Shown here in pieces: positions 11,228 to 23,560 of a DNA stretch of 64,000 nucleotides. Made by a program: the position numbers and the translations under genes. Numbering within the stretch: position 1 is the first letter of the stretch; each line of letters starts with the position of its first letter. The stretch covers positions 134,028,714-134,092,713 of the forward strand of contig CM057460.1 in the NCBI GenBank assembly GCA_030035585.1, written 5' to 3'. The notes beneath the pieces are model-generated. The model worked only from the letters and a program-made list of their open reading frames with translations, did not search any database and was not told where the DNA came from. Source of the DNA: Dugong dugon. Lineage: Eukaryota; Chordata; Mammalia; Sirenia; Dugongidae.

Positions 11228-12264
11228 AGTACATCATGCTAATGTAATAATTTGCACTTGTGTGACAATTTTCTCCTACCTGTTGAGAAGTTCCAAATCT
11301 AATGCAATTATTATGGGCAAAATTCTCATTCTCACCCTGAAATGAATTTTTTCTGAGCTGTACAAGGCAATGTCTCCAAAACCCTTATGCTATTTGTACA
11401 ATATATTTCCAATTTCATATTTGCTTCACTCATGTTTATGTGGCACATACATATTGAGTGTGAGATGGATAAACAGTAATGCCCATAAATTGTTGATGCC
11501 AGGGGATGTTTAATAGAATTACACAGGAAGTGTTGTCCCACTGCATGATGGAGGATTCATTTTATGCTAGGACTCCAAATAGGAAATGACTCAACAAGAA
11601 GGAAAGTGTGTTTTCTGCTCATACTACAAGCTGGAAGTGACTCTTTCTACCCAGAAAGAGTTTAGAACCCCTCTCTGGTTGTTAAAGAAGGCTGATTATG
11701 GCCCTGAGGACACAGTAAAGGGAGAGAAAGAAAACTTTGTTATGCACGCAGCATTCTCTTTAACAAGAAATATAGTCAGTCAGCTGGAAGCAGTATTTAT
11801 TGAAGTCTCTGAAGAAACTCGTTAATAAAGACTACCTTACGTAAATGTGTAAAGGCAAAGGGGGAAATGGAGAGCAATCTGTAAGTGTGGGTGGGAAAGA
11901 CATACTGACCACACTAAGAAAGACACAAAATCTGAAACGAGCATTCCCTCAGCCACACTGAGTATTCTGGCCCAAGCCAGAGAGAGATACTAGAACCCAC
12001 TGTATAATCTTATGATTTCTGTGAATATTTATGCTTTTGTTACTATAAAGTGAATTGCATTATCACTGTAATTATAGGGGACTGACTCAGGCATCTCAAC
12101 AGGGCCCGTGGGATTGGAAGGAGCTCCTCTGTGGGGTTTTCAATAGAGACTTGAGTTTGGTGATCATGACCTGACTATTAAGCTTCTGTTGCACACTGTG
12201 GCCAAAACTAGCCAAGCAACATTTTTTGAAGAGGGCTGCATTCATGACACTGATCTCTCTTTCA
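11228..12264. other. Intergenic, no feature recognised
   Basis: Short ORFs at 11332-11541 (-) and 11586-11825 (+) show no domain. No repeat recognised. Confidence 0.45.
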
Positions 12265-12269
12265 GGGTG

Positions 12270-12754
12270 TGTGATGGTTGAAATTGTGTGTCAACTTGGC
12301 TGGGGCATGATTCTCAGCGTTTATATGTGATCACTCCCTTGATAGGATCTGCTATGAGTGGCCAATCAGTGGATGGGGAGTTTCTTTGGGCACGTGGCCT
12401 GCATCTGAATATGAGCAGATGTTCTGGCTTTTTACTTGCTCTGGATCCTACAGCTGGCTCCTGTTCATCTGACCCCTGGTTCTTGGAACTTGAGCTAGCA
12501 GCTTATGGGCTGATCCTGAGATTCATCGACCTTCACAGCCTGTGAGCAAGAGCTCTGCTCTCCTACCTGCCAATCTTGGGTTTGCAAGCCCCTGCAGCTA
12601 TGTGAATCAGGAGAAACCTCTATCCTGATCCACAGACTTGGGATGTTCCAGCCTCTACAACCATGTGAGCTGTTTCCTTGAGGTAAATCTCTCTTTCTGT
12701 AAATATTTATATGCTTTACTGATTTTGCTTCTCTAGAGAACCCAGCCTGGGACA
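12270..12754 (+). mobile_element. Solo LTR, type 2
   Basis: A 485-bp copy related to 7151-7694, starting TGTGATGG and ending CTGGGACA. The flanks GGGTG (12265-12269) and GGGTA (12755-12759) are a 4/5 match, consistent with a decayed 5-bp TSD. It sits right against the left end of a MaLR LTR. Confidence 0.8.
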
Positions 12755-12756
12755 GG

Positions 12757-13280
12757 GTATATTAGTTTTCTATTACCATAGTAAGAAATTACCACAAAAT
12801 TAGCATCTTATAACAACACAAACTCATTATATTACAGTTCTATAGGTCAGAAGTCCAACATGGGTGTCACTGGGCTAGAATCAAGGGGTTAGCAGAGCTG
12901 CGCTCCTTTCTGGAGACTCCAGAAGAGAATGTTTCCTTGCTGTTCTCAGCTTGTAGAAGCCAATGTCTTGGCTTATGGCCCTTTCCTCCATCTTTAAAGC
13001 CGGAAATGACTAGTCCAGTCCCTTTCATACTTCAAATTTCTACTGCTACTTCTTCCCATTTCTCTCACAGTAAATCCAGAAAGGTTCTCCACTTTTGAGG
13101 ACTCATGTGATTAGATTGGGCATATCTGGATAATCCAGAATAATCTCCCTAATTCAAGGTCCATACCTTAATCACATCTGCAAATACCCTTTTTTTCCAT
13201 GTAAAGTAACATATTCATAGGCTCTGAGCCTTAGGGCTTGGACATCTTTGTTGGGGGGGGGCATTATTTTGCCAACCACT
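12757..13280 (-). mobile_element. MaLR (MLT1/MST-type) LTR, minus strand
   Basis: Diverged MaLR LTR. In reverse view the blocks TATTAGTTTTCTATTACC, ACAGTTCTATAGGTCAGAAG, GATAATCCAGAATAATCTCC and GACATCTTTG...GGGGGCATTATTTTGCC are recognisable. It is followed by MaLR-like internal sequence, so it is the 3' LTR of a minus-strand partial provirus. Exact subfamily not assigned. Confidence 0.82.
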
Positions 13281-13906
13281 CTCTGCCCTCTGGCCCCTAA
13301 AGATTATGTCGATTCCACAGGCAAAGCACATTCACCCCATGCCAAGGGCACCAAAAATCTTAACCCATTATAGCGTCAATTCAAAATCCAAAATCTCATC
13401 TAAATCTCATCAGTTCAAAAGTCCCAAATCTCATAATCTGAATCAGGTATTAGGTGAGACTCTGGATAGAAGCCATCCTGGGGGCACAATTCCTCTCTAT
13501 TTGTTTCTGTGGAAACAAGTTATCTATTTTCAAAGTACAGTGGTATGACAGGCATAGGATAACTGTTATAGACATCCTGCTTCAAAATGAAAGAAAATAG
13601 AATTTTAAAATGGAGCCACCAGTCTTAAACAATTTCAAAATTCAGTCGGACAAAATCCATTTGGTTTCAAGACCTGATTTGCTGATCTGCCCTCTGGGTT
13701 TGAGACTTCATCCTCTGACTCATCCTTTCTTTTCAGCTGAGTTGTTTTATCATCCTGTTTCCTGCCTGTAAAATTTTAGTAGTCTGACAGCCTTCTTTTA
13801 TTTCATATAGTCTGTCGCTTTCAGTCCAAGCTGGAAATGTTTCTGCTGATATAAAATTCTCAAGAACTTTGTGCATCTCTCATGGATATTCACTCCATTA
13901 GACAAT
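13281..13906 (-). mobile_element. MaLR internal region fragment
   Basis: Continues from the LTR. Blocks such as AATCTTAACCCATTATAGC, AATCTCATCTAAATCTCATC and GGTATGACAGGCATAGGATA match the pattern of MaLR internal sequence as I know it. No intact ORF. Interrupted at 13907 by an AfroSINE and probably resuming after 15035. Confidence 0.7.
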
Positions 13907-15032
13907 AAAAATCTGTTGCCATCATGACACTACTTATAAAGATAATGCTCTACATTCTACCTTGGTGAGTAGTGTCTGGGGTCTTAAAAGCCTGTGAGCA
14001 GCCATCTAAGATACTACACTGGTCTCATCCCTTCGGGAGCAAGGGAGAATGAAGAGAACAGGATACAATGAAAAGATTAGTCCAAAGGACTAATCGTCCA
14101 CAGCTACTAAGACCTCCACCAGACTGAGTCCAGTACAGCTAGATTGTGCCCGGCTACCACCACTGACTGCTCTGACCAGGATCACAATAGAGGGTTCTGG
14201 ACAGAGCTGGAGAAGGATGTAGAGCATAATTCTAGCTCACACACAAAAAAAGAGACCAGATTTACTGGCCTAAAGGAGACTGGAGAAACCTCAAGAGTAT
14301 GGCCCCCAGGCACCCTTTTAGCTCAGTGGTGAAGTTACCTTCGAGGTTCACTGTTCAGCCTGGGAGTGGACAGCCCAGTAAAACCAAATGAGACTAACGA
14401 GGTACAGGAGTCCAGTGACAAGGGCCAGAAGGCAGAAGGGGAGTAGGAAGCTGATGATAGGGAACACAGGTTGAGTAAGGATACTGTTGATGTGTTGTGA
14501 GATTGTTAACCATTGTTATAGGGCAACATTTGTAGTAACTGTTAAATGGGAGGCTATTTTGTCCTGTAAGCCTTCATCTTAAGTGAGAATAACAGCACAA
14601 TTAGAAGAGCGTAGTCAATGTCACTTAAATGTGTACGTAAAAAGTTTTGAAATGGTGTATCTTTGGCTATGTGTATTTTCACCAAAAAAAAAAAAAAGCT
14701 GAGAATTTAGAGGGTTAAAATGTTGTGGGGTTGTTAACCAAAGTCATAAAACAGCATGTGTACTACTGTTACATGAGAAACTGTTCTGTAAGCTTTCACC
14801 TGAAGTACAATAAAATATTAAAAAAAAAAAAAAAAATCTGTTGCCGTGGAGTCAATTCTGACTCATAGAGACTCTAGAGGACAGAGTAGAACTGCCCACA
14901 GAATTTCCAAGGCTGTGATGTTTATGGAACAGACTGCCACTTCTTTCTTCCGTGGAGTGGCTGGTCAGTTCGAGCTGCCAACTTTCGGCTAGCAGCCAAG
15001 CGCTTAACAACTGTGCCACCAGGGTTCCTTCT
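13907..15032 (-). mobile_element. AfroSINE split by an L1 insertion
   Basis: Tail at 13907-13920 and the rest at 14836-15032, minus strand (TTGCCGTGGAGTCAATTCTG ... GCTTAACAACTGTGCCACCA). The two parts are separated by the L1 at 13921-14835. The SINE's own TSD survives: TCCATTAGACA at about 13893-13903 and TCTATTAGACA at about 15031-15042 (10 of 11 match). Confidence 0.85.
13921..14835 (+). mobile_element. 5'-truncated L1 3'UTR insertion
   Basis: A 915-bp insertion matching the 3'UTR of the L1 at 62810-63480: shared blocks include GGGTCTTAAAAGC, CAGCCATCTAAGAT and GGCTACCACCA. It ends in a long A tract (14820-14836). TSD ATCTGTTGCC lies at 13911-13920 and 14836-14845. The end of the element contains a diverged repeat of a ~110-bp module (about 14485-14590 and 14715-14820), with an A-rich tract after the first. 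Confidence 0.88.
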
Positions 15033-15042
15033 ATTAGACAGT

Positions 15043-15160
15043 AGGCTTATCTGATGATCCACCCTAGATAATCTCTATTTTTGGGGATTTTGCTGATATG
15101 GCTGAGGGTCAACACCCTTAAGCTTCCTAGATGCTCTGGTTTGTTTAAGGGAATTTGTGT
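15043..15160 (-). mobile_element. Probable continuation of MaLR internal region
   Basis: A CTAGATAATCTC...GGGTCAACACCC...AAGCTTCCTAGATGC pattern resembles MaLR internal sequence and would be the far side of the SINE insertion. The end point is uncertain. Confidence 0.45.
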
Positions 15161-17095
15161 GCCAGTACCTCCATGATCACAATGCATCCTTGTTATTATT
15201 GTAATATGACTGAATTACCTTCCAGGGAAAAGTTACATAATAGGGGCTCAATGAATCTTTATTCATTGGATAAATGGACTTTTTCTGTAATGAAAGTAGC
15301 TCCTGAACCAAGTGAGAGTAAGGAGAAAACCAGCTGGAAACCAGCCTATAAGAGACATTAAAACATCATTTGAATAAATGGAAATATGAGGTCCTTTAAA
15401 AAATTAGATTCCTTACATAACTGATGATATATTTTCTTTTCATTGCACCCACCTCCTTTTGTCACTACCCCATGGCTTTTTCCCTCACCTCCAATTCTAC
15501 TCTCTCCAGAATGTAATGGAGTTAAAATGCAAGCCATATTTTGCTAGTGGTGAGTTGGTTGGCATCACCTTTATCCCGCCAGCCAAATGGAAAATCCAGA
15601 GCAAATTGGCAGAGTAGTCAACCATGGGATGCCATATTCTTACCTCCCTTCCTAGTGACTTCTTATCCTAACTTTGCTATGTTGTCTTTAGACTTAAAGA
15701 GAAGACAGACAGACAGTAGAAACAATGAAGCAAGGTGAAATAGAGCACAGAAGGTGGGGAAAGAGCCTGTTGAAGGCATAAGAAAGATAGGAAAATTTAT
15801 AGTTTTACTCAGTGTTCACTGAATTGATTTTAAATTGAATTCTTCTAATAAAATATTCCAATCTTTCAAATCCTAGTGTGACTTAAAAATGGATACATAG
15901 ATCCTCTTGTTTACTAAAGGAACATAGAAAAAGGAAGTTGATACCTTCACTGATTTCCTTGCTATTTGATAGTTATCGGGCACAGGATGGAAGGAAGTTT
16001 CAATAAATTTTAAACCACAAAAAAAAATTTAAACTACAACTAAGGAGGTTCATAAACAAAGAGCTGTCACCACATTTCATGTTTTGTTTGGGCTCTGGGG
16101 ACATGGAGAATGATCAAGTTCCTCCTAGATACCAGGAGACCCATTTTAGTGATTTTCTCTAGCTAGGGATAGGATATGTACAATTTTCTGGGAAACGGAA
16201 GGTTGTAGTAGGATTCTGAACCATCAGTGTGCTCAAACCTTCTGGCCGGTGAAAGAGTGCATAGTTCACAAGATTCAGAGATGTCAAATGGAATGACAAT
16301 AGCTTTCAGATGACTTATTTATATATGAGGATGAGAGATGTGGGGAGAACAACAACAAAAAGCTCTGTGTTCAGAAACAGCCTTCAGCTTGTGGGTGTAT
16401 CCAAACTAAGTCTGCAGAGTCACAACCAGGGAAGTCATAGTGAATATATTAGAAAATAGAGGAGCATTCATCCATGTAGCAGAAACCCATCCTGCCTTAT
16501 AGGCTCTTCTCTGTTTCTGACTTCCTTCTCAGGGACTTTCCTCAGTAACAGTTCTGGGTTGAGTGAGCTTTATTAATAAAGGGTGTTGATGTCTGTAATG
16601 AACGGTAATGATGATCAATTTAATTGTTAGCCAGGCTTCAGGAGGTATAGACCTCTTGGATCAGGGTAGAGCTAAGGCACAGCTTTAAAACTGCTGTAGT
16701 GGGAGTGGGTAATGTGGTTGACAAAGTTCCTCCAGGATACCGTGAGGCCCATTTCTCTGTGCCAATCTATCCTGGCCAAGGACAGGCTTTCAAGGGCAGC
16801 TTATTAGCCATTGTGCTTGTTTTTACCTGGACACACTAATTCAGGGACTATACTTCTGACACTGCCACCCTGTGGTTTGAAAGATTGTGCCCCAGGTGTG
16901 GCACTGATTTGGCATTCTGAGATAGTAGAGTAAGAATGTAAAAGCAGTGGGAGCTCTGGGCAAGCATAATATGTGATGGAGGCTAGTGAATACATGTATC
17001 TATTTGAAATTCTTTCAAAAATTCCGTACTAAAACATGGGTATTTGTGGGTTTTTTCTAATTTTTTTTCATAATACAATCAATTTTGGACACTTG
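15161..17095. other. Intergenic, no feature recognised
   Basis: No gene seen. Short ORFs at 15155-15361, 15541-15738 and 16804-16995 show no domain. Confidence 0.45.
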
Positions 17096-17100
17096 ATGAA

Positions 17101-17308
17101 TGTTGTTGTTGTTGTTAGTCGTCACTGAGTCAGTTCTGACTCATGGTGACCCCACGTGAGCAGAGTACAATTGCTCTATAGGGTTTTCAAGGCTGTGACC
17201 TTTTGGAAGCAGATCGCCAGGCCTGTCTTCCTGGAGCCTCTGGATGGGCTCAAACTGCCAATCTTTTGGCTAGTAGTCGAATATTTAACTGCACCACCCA
17301 GAGATGCA
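17101..17308 (-). mobile_element. AfroSINE variant with (CAA)n tail
   Basis: Starts with (TTG)n on the + strand, i.e. a (CAA)n tail, then GAGTCAGTTCTGACTCATGG, a GCAGATCGCCAGGCC body and the tRNA-like head ending in GCACCACCCAG. Same subfamily as 11009-11219. Antisense ORFs here are noise. Confidence 0.87.
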
Positions 17309-18235
17309 GGATATCTTATTCTAGGCTGAGAAAGGATTATTGTACTGCTTTTACACATTTTCGGTTCAAACTAATTTATAGGTGCTTCTTGACAAAATGG
17401 TCAGCATGGAAGGAAGAAAAAGTGCAGCAAACCCTGCAATCCCCACAAGGAAGCATAATTCTTTTATGAAGTATTTCCAGCCTAAATCTTGGAAATCCAA
17501 TGATAGGCTATATTGTTAATAACTTGTTTATGGTTCTTTTTATTGACTGATTCATTCTTTAGACTAATAATTTAAGTCATCCAACATGTCTCATCTGGGG
17601 AATCATTCGAAGGTAAATCAAGGGCTATTAGGTTAAATAGAAGAGTAGCTCCTATTCTGTCATTTGATAACTAATTATGGGAATGTCTCCAAAAGGTTCA
17701 GATGGCCTTCAGTGCATTTTTTTTTCCTCTTTGTAGTTTTCTTTCTCTTTTTTCCCCCCCATTTTCTCTTCCATGGCTGCTCTAAACACTGACTTTTTTT
17801 TTCCCGTCTATAATAGGAGGCAACATTTCCTATGACCCTCCAATAATACATGAAGATTCTTTCCCAGGTCACTGCTTCTTTCTTTTCTCCTTGAATTTTT
17901 TCCCTCCCTCCTAAAACTAAGCACTTCAGTCTCATTCTACTTTCATTAGAAAACATCCTTTCTGAATTTTACTGAGAAATATGGCCTGGTTTTAGCAATC
18001 ATTTCCCTTAGAGAAGACTTCAGTTGGATTCCCAGTTTCCTGAGGACAACTGCTCTTGAAGTGTTTTCAAATATTTAATGAAGGCCAAAAATGGGAGCAA
18101 GGAGATACCTTAAAGCAAGGATCACAAATGGACAAACGCAAATACCTCTGAAGATCAAGCAAGAGATACAAATTAATGAAGCAGGTTGGTGAGAAACTTG
18201 GTAGAATGAAGACTGGCTGCCTCATCTATAGACAC
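17309..18235. other. Intergenic, no feature recognised
   Basis: Includes a pyrimidine-rich stretch at 17715-17900. No gene or repeat identified. Confidence 0.45.
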
Positions 18236-18239
18236 TGTC

Positions 18240-18455
18240 CTTAATCAGCATAAGCTGTGCTGGAGTTTGACTCATGAAAATGTGGGCTCTGTATGGCCAG
18301 ATCTTCCACTTTATCAAGAGAAACCCCAAATCTAGATTTTATGTGACATCTCCCAATTTTAAAATAATGGCAACTAATGTAAACATTTTTAAACTGATGC
18401 AGGCCAAAAAAAACATATCTATGGGCCAGATTTGGCCTATAAGCCATTGCTTTAA
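18240..18455. repeat. Possible old hAT-Charlie-like DNA transposon fragment
   Basis: GGGCCAGATTTGGCCTATAAGCC and AAACATTTTTAAACTGATGC resemble ends of ancient mammalian hAT elements. Strongly diverged; the family is uncertain and the two overlapping ORFs are noise. Confidence 0.4.
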
Positions 18456-18627
18456 AGGCTTGAGAAAGAGCTACTGGAATAGAGCTATTCTATTGGAATA
18501 GAGCTAACTTAAATGTCAAAAAATATGGTATGTGAAATTCCTTTGTAGATCTGTTTGTTATTCAATGGCCAGCCTTTCCTACTGGCTTTTTTTTTTTTTT
18601 TTCCCAGCCCATCCTTTGAACTTCTAT

Positions 18628-18725
18628 ACATTATTGGCCTTGGAAACCTCATGGGGCAGTTCTACTCTGTCCTTTAGGGTCACTATGAGTTGGCATCGAG
18701 TTGATCGCAATGGGTTTAACGTGAT
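18628..18725 (+). mobile_element. AfroSINE 3' part, 5' truncated
   Basis: GCCTTGGAAACCTCATGGGG, TCTACTCTGTCCTTTAGGG and TCGAGTTGATCGCAATGGG are the 3' body and tail. The tRNA head is missing. The nearby T tract (18587-18602) is a separate low-complexity run. Confidence 0.85.
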
Positions 18726-19502
18726 TATAATGATGGTTTTCATAACCAGTTTTCCAACTCTCCAAATACCAGTATTACAATTATATGGTCATACCTGTGT
18801 GGCATTCATGACTCTTGGGCACTATGTGATTTGGATACTCAATATAGAGTGAAAATTACAGGCTTGATATATAGTAATTTTCATAGGGTGATATTATAAG
18901 CCTTGACAACATAAAATGTTCTTGCAGAAAGCTCTACTTAGAAGTGTATGGAGTACATTTTTCTCATTTTCTGTTTTCATCGCTTTCCTAACAGCATAGA
19001 CTAATATGTCTACCCTTTTCAATTAGACTGAATGAAACTGAAGAATGTATTTACCGATTTTAAATTCTTCATAGTAAAAGACAGATAAGGAGGGGGAATT
19101 TTTTCATTAGGTATTCAAAATCGGCCTCGAAATGCCAGTTGTTCATATTCCCTGGAAGTTGTGTTTCAGCTTAAACGACTTTTTGAAAAATGTTTTATAT
19201 TTTCCCTTTTCCAATCCTGTTCCTATCCATCCTAAACCATATCATGACCACCATTACCCAGTTGCTGTCACTTGGCCTTCAGTCCACTCACATCATAATT
19301 ACTAAGGACTGAAGGTACTTATGAAGCCACTGGCTCAGGTTCTACCCAGAAAGGAAGTGCAGAGAACCAGCCAGAGTGAGAAGGAGGCTTCAACACTTCC
19401 TGGTCGGCCTTGTTCTATAGGTGTGATCTATTTGCTTTGACCCTCTCTGTGACAGCAGTGACCTTATGGCTGGGTGCTCAACAGGGGAAGAGTGTCATAT
19501 AA
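18726..19502. other. Intergenic, no feature recognised
   Basis: No gene or clear repeat seen. Confidence 0.45.
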
Positions 19503-19504
19503 AA

Positions 19505-19685
19505 TATAATACACTGCCTTTGAGTCGATTCAGACTCATAGCAATGCTATAGGGTTTCTAAGGCTGTAAATCTCTACAGAAGCAAACTGCCACATATTTC
19601 TCCCTCGGAGCCACTGGTGGTTCCAAACTACCGACCTTTTGGTTAGCAGTCAATCGCTTTAACCACTGTGCCATCAGGGCTCTAA
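19505..19685 (-). mobile_element. AfroSINE
   Basis: Near full-length minus-strand copy: tail (TTTGAGTCGATTCAGACTC), body (GCAAACTGCCACATATTTC), head (TTTTGGTTAGCAGTC ... ACTGTGCCATCAGGGCTC). Confidence 0.9.
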
Positions 19686-20239
19686 ATATGGTTAAAATGG
19701 CAGATTTCCCTTTGTGATTTCATTCAGTTAGTGAAAAATGAAAAAGCAACATTTTCTAGATCTTAAAACTTAGTGATGGTGTAAAAATTACAAAAATATG
19801 TTTTTAGGGGTCTGAATGAGCTAAGGGTTGAATGTTAAGATAAGCATCTTGTTATTTTCCAAGATGCTATAAAAATTTATTTGTGTTTATATTTATTGCA
19901 ATAGTAGAGTAGTATGCAGCTTGAATATCACAGATTTTTATTACTTATATGCTGAGGATGATTGTATCAGTCAGGAGACAAAAACCATACCAGTTATTTA
20001 AACAGAGATATTTAATATTAAGAGTTGTTAACTAGGAATGAAATTGTTGCCTGGGTAACTAACAGGTTGAAAGGGAGGTGGTAGCTACCATTCGTAGGGC
20101 TGAAGGATAAAAGGAAAGAGGGATAAGTTGTTAAAACTTAGAAGCTTAGAAAAGGACCCCATGTAGCTGAAAATCAGACCTCTGAGGAGGAAATGCAGAC
20201 TAGCTGGGTGATGTCTGCTGGGGAAGGGTAGAGAGTCCG

Positions 20240-20650
20240 TGTCTTAGTTATCTAATGCTGCTATAACAGAAATATCACAAGTGGATGGCTTTAACAAGCA
20301 GAAAATTATTTTCTCACAGTTTAAGAGCTGGAAGTCTGAATTCAGGGTGCCAGCTCTAGGGAAGGCTTTCTCTCTCTGCCAGCTCTGGAGGAAGTTCCTG
20401 TTCTCTTTTGAGCTTCTGCTTCTGGGTGATCTTCATGTGGTGTGGCATCTCTCTTCCCCCATCTCTGCCTCTGCTCGCTTGTTTAATCTCTTTTATATCT
20501 CAAAAGAGATTAACTCTGGACACACCCTACACTAATCCTGTCTCATCAACATAACAAAGTCAACCTATTCCCAAATGCAATTATAACCAAAAGCATAGAG
20601 GTTAGGATGTACCACACGTATTTTTGGTGGACACAATTCAATCCATACCA
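20240..20650 (-). mobile_element. Solo LTR, type 1, shortened
   Basis: A 411-bp member of the same family as 3255 and 9445. Flanks GTCCG (20235-20239) and GTCTG (20651-20655) match in 4 of 5 bases, fitting a decayed TSD. The sequence on either side may be one older unnamed repeat that this LTR split. Confidence 0.83.
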
Positions 20651-23305
20651 GTCTGGTTCTGTGAGTGTCAGAAAAACTGTAATAAACTAGACTCAGGGGC
20701 TGCGGTAGGAAAGAACAGCTGCTGCAGGGATGAAGACATGTTGCTGCAGTGGATGCTCACAGGCACCAAAAGCAGACAGGAAGCCTTTAAGAGGGAGGAA
20801 GTCCTCTCTCCCTCCTGCAGTCTCACATTCTCCCTCCAGCCCTACTTGTCACAAAGCGATACCACAGAGCCAGCTGGCAAAGTAGAAATGAGGTGTGTAG
20901 AGTCCCAGTACCAGGATCACAAAGCTGCGTGTAGAAATGAAGGTTTGGGGTATAGAGACAATAAGTTAATATCTAGCACCACAACGATACCTCCTAGCTC
21001 TTTATAAAGGTCATGGGTAAAATGCAGGGTTTTTTTTTTTTTCCACCCTGAAACAAAGCATGTTATTCAAATTTTTCTGTAAAAAAAAAAATCTCTGGGA
21101 AAGGAAGTGTTGTAATCAACTTCTCAAGGACCGTTGGTTCAGTGTTTACAGTTTTCAAGTTTCTTATTTCTGATTTATAGACAAAAGTGCACATTTAATA
21201 AGTCAGTTTTGACCCAAAACATCTTCCCTCTCTCAAAAAACATTCATCAAACTAAGAGAAAACAAAATCTTGAAATTTGAAATATCACTATTAGAATTCA
21301 TTTCGGACTAAGCTAATGACCACTACTGAAGTACAGCGACATCTCAATTAGTATTATGTTTTCACGTGGGTAAAAAACCCTTAAAAAAGTGGCCAAACTT
21401 ATGTAAATAAAGGAAGGCAGTCCAAAGTTTGCATGATGGCTTCAACATTATCAGGGACCCACCATCTAGGTCTCCGCTCTGTCATGTCAAGGGTCACATG
21501 GATGTAACCTGGTTCAAAATGGCTGCAGGAGCTTCAGCCATCACATTCATATTCTAAGCATCAGTATGGAGGAAGGAAAGAAGAAAATTCTTCCCCATTT
21601 TTCAAGAAGAGTTCTTATAAGTCCCACACATAACTTCCACTAGCTACAAAGGAGTTTGTAGACTTTTAGCTGTGAAATCATGTTCCCAGATAAAAATTGA
21701 GGCTCTGTTCATTTGAGGGATTTGGTCACAAGGGTTATTGGTAGGCAACTAGCAGTCTCTGACAGATTCTGGGAGGAATATTACCTCATTAATCATTAAG
21801 GCTTGGTGTGAATGAGTCCATTAGCTCCTTTTTGTAAGCAAGATTGCATAGTAAAGAAGAGTGGAGAGTAAATGGGTTTCTTAGGCTGGGGAGAGTGGAG
21901 GCTGCTGAACGGAGTTGGTGGAGGACATTGAAGACAAATTTCCTCTATTTTACAATTTTACTCAGAGCTGTCTTTCAGATTTATATTTTTGTCCATTAAA
22001 TAATTTAGATTAGTACCAACAGGGAAGGAGTCATTTAGTATTCATATTTATTTTGTTTCAAAGAAAGAAGTTATTTTTTAAAAGATTTAACCACTCTTTT
22101 GATTGTATTCTCTCCCCATTCTTTTAGGGGAATACCTTCTAATGCCAAATGGGTTCTGGATTTCCATGGTTATTACATTTCTCTTTGTGAGTTTGTCTCT
22201 CTCTTCCCATGAACCTCAAAGCGCATGGAAAAATGGCATCATATTGATAAAATATGAAGCTTTCCAAGACATTCTTTAACTGTTCTACGTGTAAATATGG
22301 TCAACATGAATAATTCAGGCCAATTGGAGTGAACATTTTCTCCATGGTGCTTGGGTGAAACTGGCTGGCTTTGTGAAGTGATTCTCTTTATAAACTAGCA
22401 ACATTGTTTTACTACGTGTCTGGTTGACAGGCCAATTTCTTAAGTGTTTTAAACATATGTATTTGGTATTTTCCAGCACTTTTGCTTTTAGAGCTAACTT
22501 ATAGGCTGGAGCAGCTGACCATGCTGCACCATGGCATGTTGCCTTGGGAGAATCATGGGTGGAAACATCATAAATCACTCCAGTAGACATCTCTGTTCCT
22601 CAAAATTTCACTGGCTTCCAGCTACCTCATCTTTCATACTATGATACCTTCCATCACAATAAGACAGAAATTTCAGGGGAACATTGGAGGAGGAAAGGGA
22701 TGGTAGAAAAAAATAGATGAAGATTCACTTGGGAATTTTATAATGCTTCATCTTGTCCGCTACAGAGAAAATATTTGTTTGTAGTGCACAAACATTTGCA
22801 CATGTAAAGATCCATCCCTAATCAGAATGGTAAAATGGCTGCAAATTAAACACCATAGGTTCTGGACTTAGGCAGCCTTTGCTTTTACCTTGCATCCATT
22901 ATAAGGACAGACTCAGCACGTCATTACCGAACCACCTGGATTTCCCTCACCTCATCCCAACCCTTGGCGGGTAATGTAGATTTTTCTTAACGTTGTTGGT
23001 GACAACAGAAAAAGGGTTAATATTGCATTCCATGCAGGAAAGAACTTTATCTGGAGTACCATATACAGCAAGACAAAATAAGCCCTGTCACTTTGGGAAA
23101 ACATAGTCTTCTGCAGCCCCAATCTCCTGCTTTTTCCATTTACAAGTTTCTCTTCTCCTGTGCCCTTTACTCTGTTCCCTATTGCCTCTTCCTTCACCTA
23201 CAGGGGAGCATAAAGGTTATTCAGAACTGAACTGTTACCTTCCTATGGGGCATATGAATAGTACATTAAAACAGAGATGAAAACTAAAGAGAAGAAGCTC
23301 TGCTG
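20651..23305. other. Long intergenic stretch, no gene recognised
   Basis: ORFs at 20624-21007 (+), 22315-22590 (-) and 22952-23197 (-) have no recognisable domain or paralogous context. No young repeat in ~2.6 kb, unusual for this window. Confidence 0.45.
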
Positions 23306-23309
23306 GTAG

Positions 23310-23560
23310 AATTTCAGGCAGAGTGAATAATGGAAAGAGCCGAGTATTTGAGCCAAAGAGAGCTGGAATTGATTCCCAGTTCTGTCATTTAGAAGCTGAC
23401 TGTCTTGGGCAAGTTACTTTCCCAAACTGAGTCACAGTTTCTTTGTTTATAAAATTGGAATAATAATACCTTCTTCATAATCATTTGAGGATTAACTGAA
23501 ATTATGCATTTAAAAGCATTAGTGCAATATCTGACACAAAATAGGCATTCAATAAAGATC
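23310..23560 (+). repeat. MIR SINE
   Basis: Diverged plus-strand MIR: TTGGGCAAGTTACTT, CACAGTTTCTTTGTTTATAA, GGAATAATAATACCTTCTTC, TTTGAGGATTAACTGAAAT and CATTCAATAAAG are in order. Confidence 0.85.
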
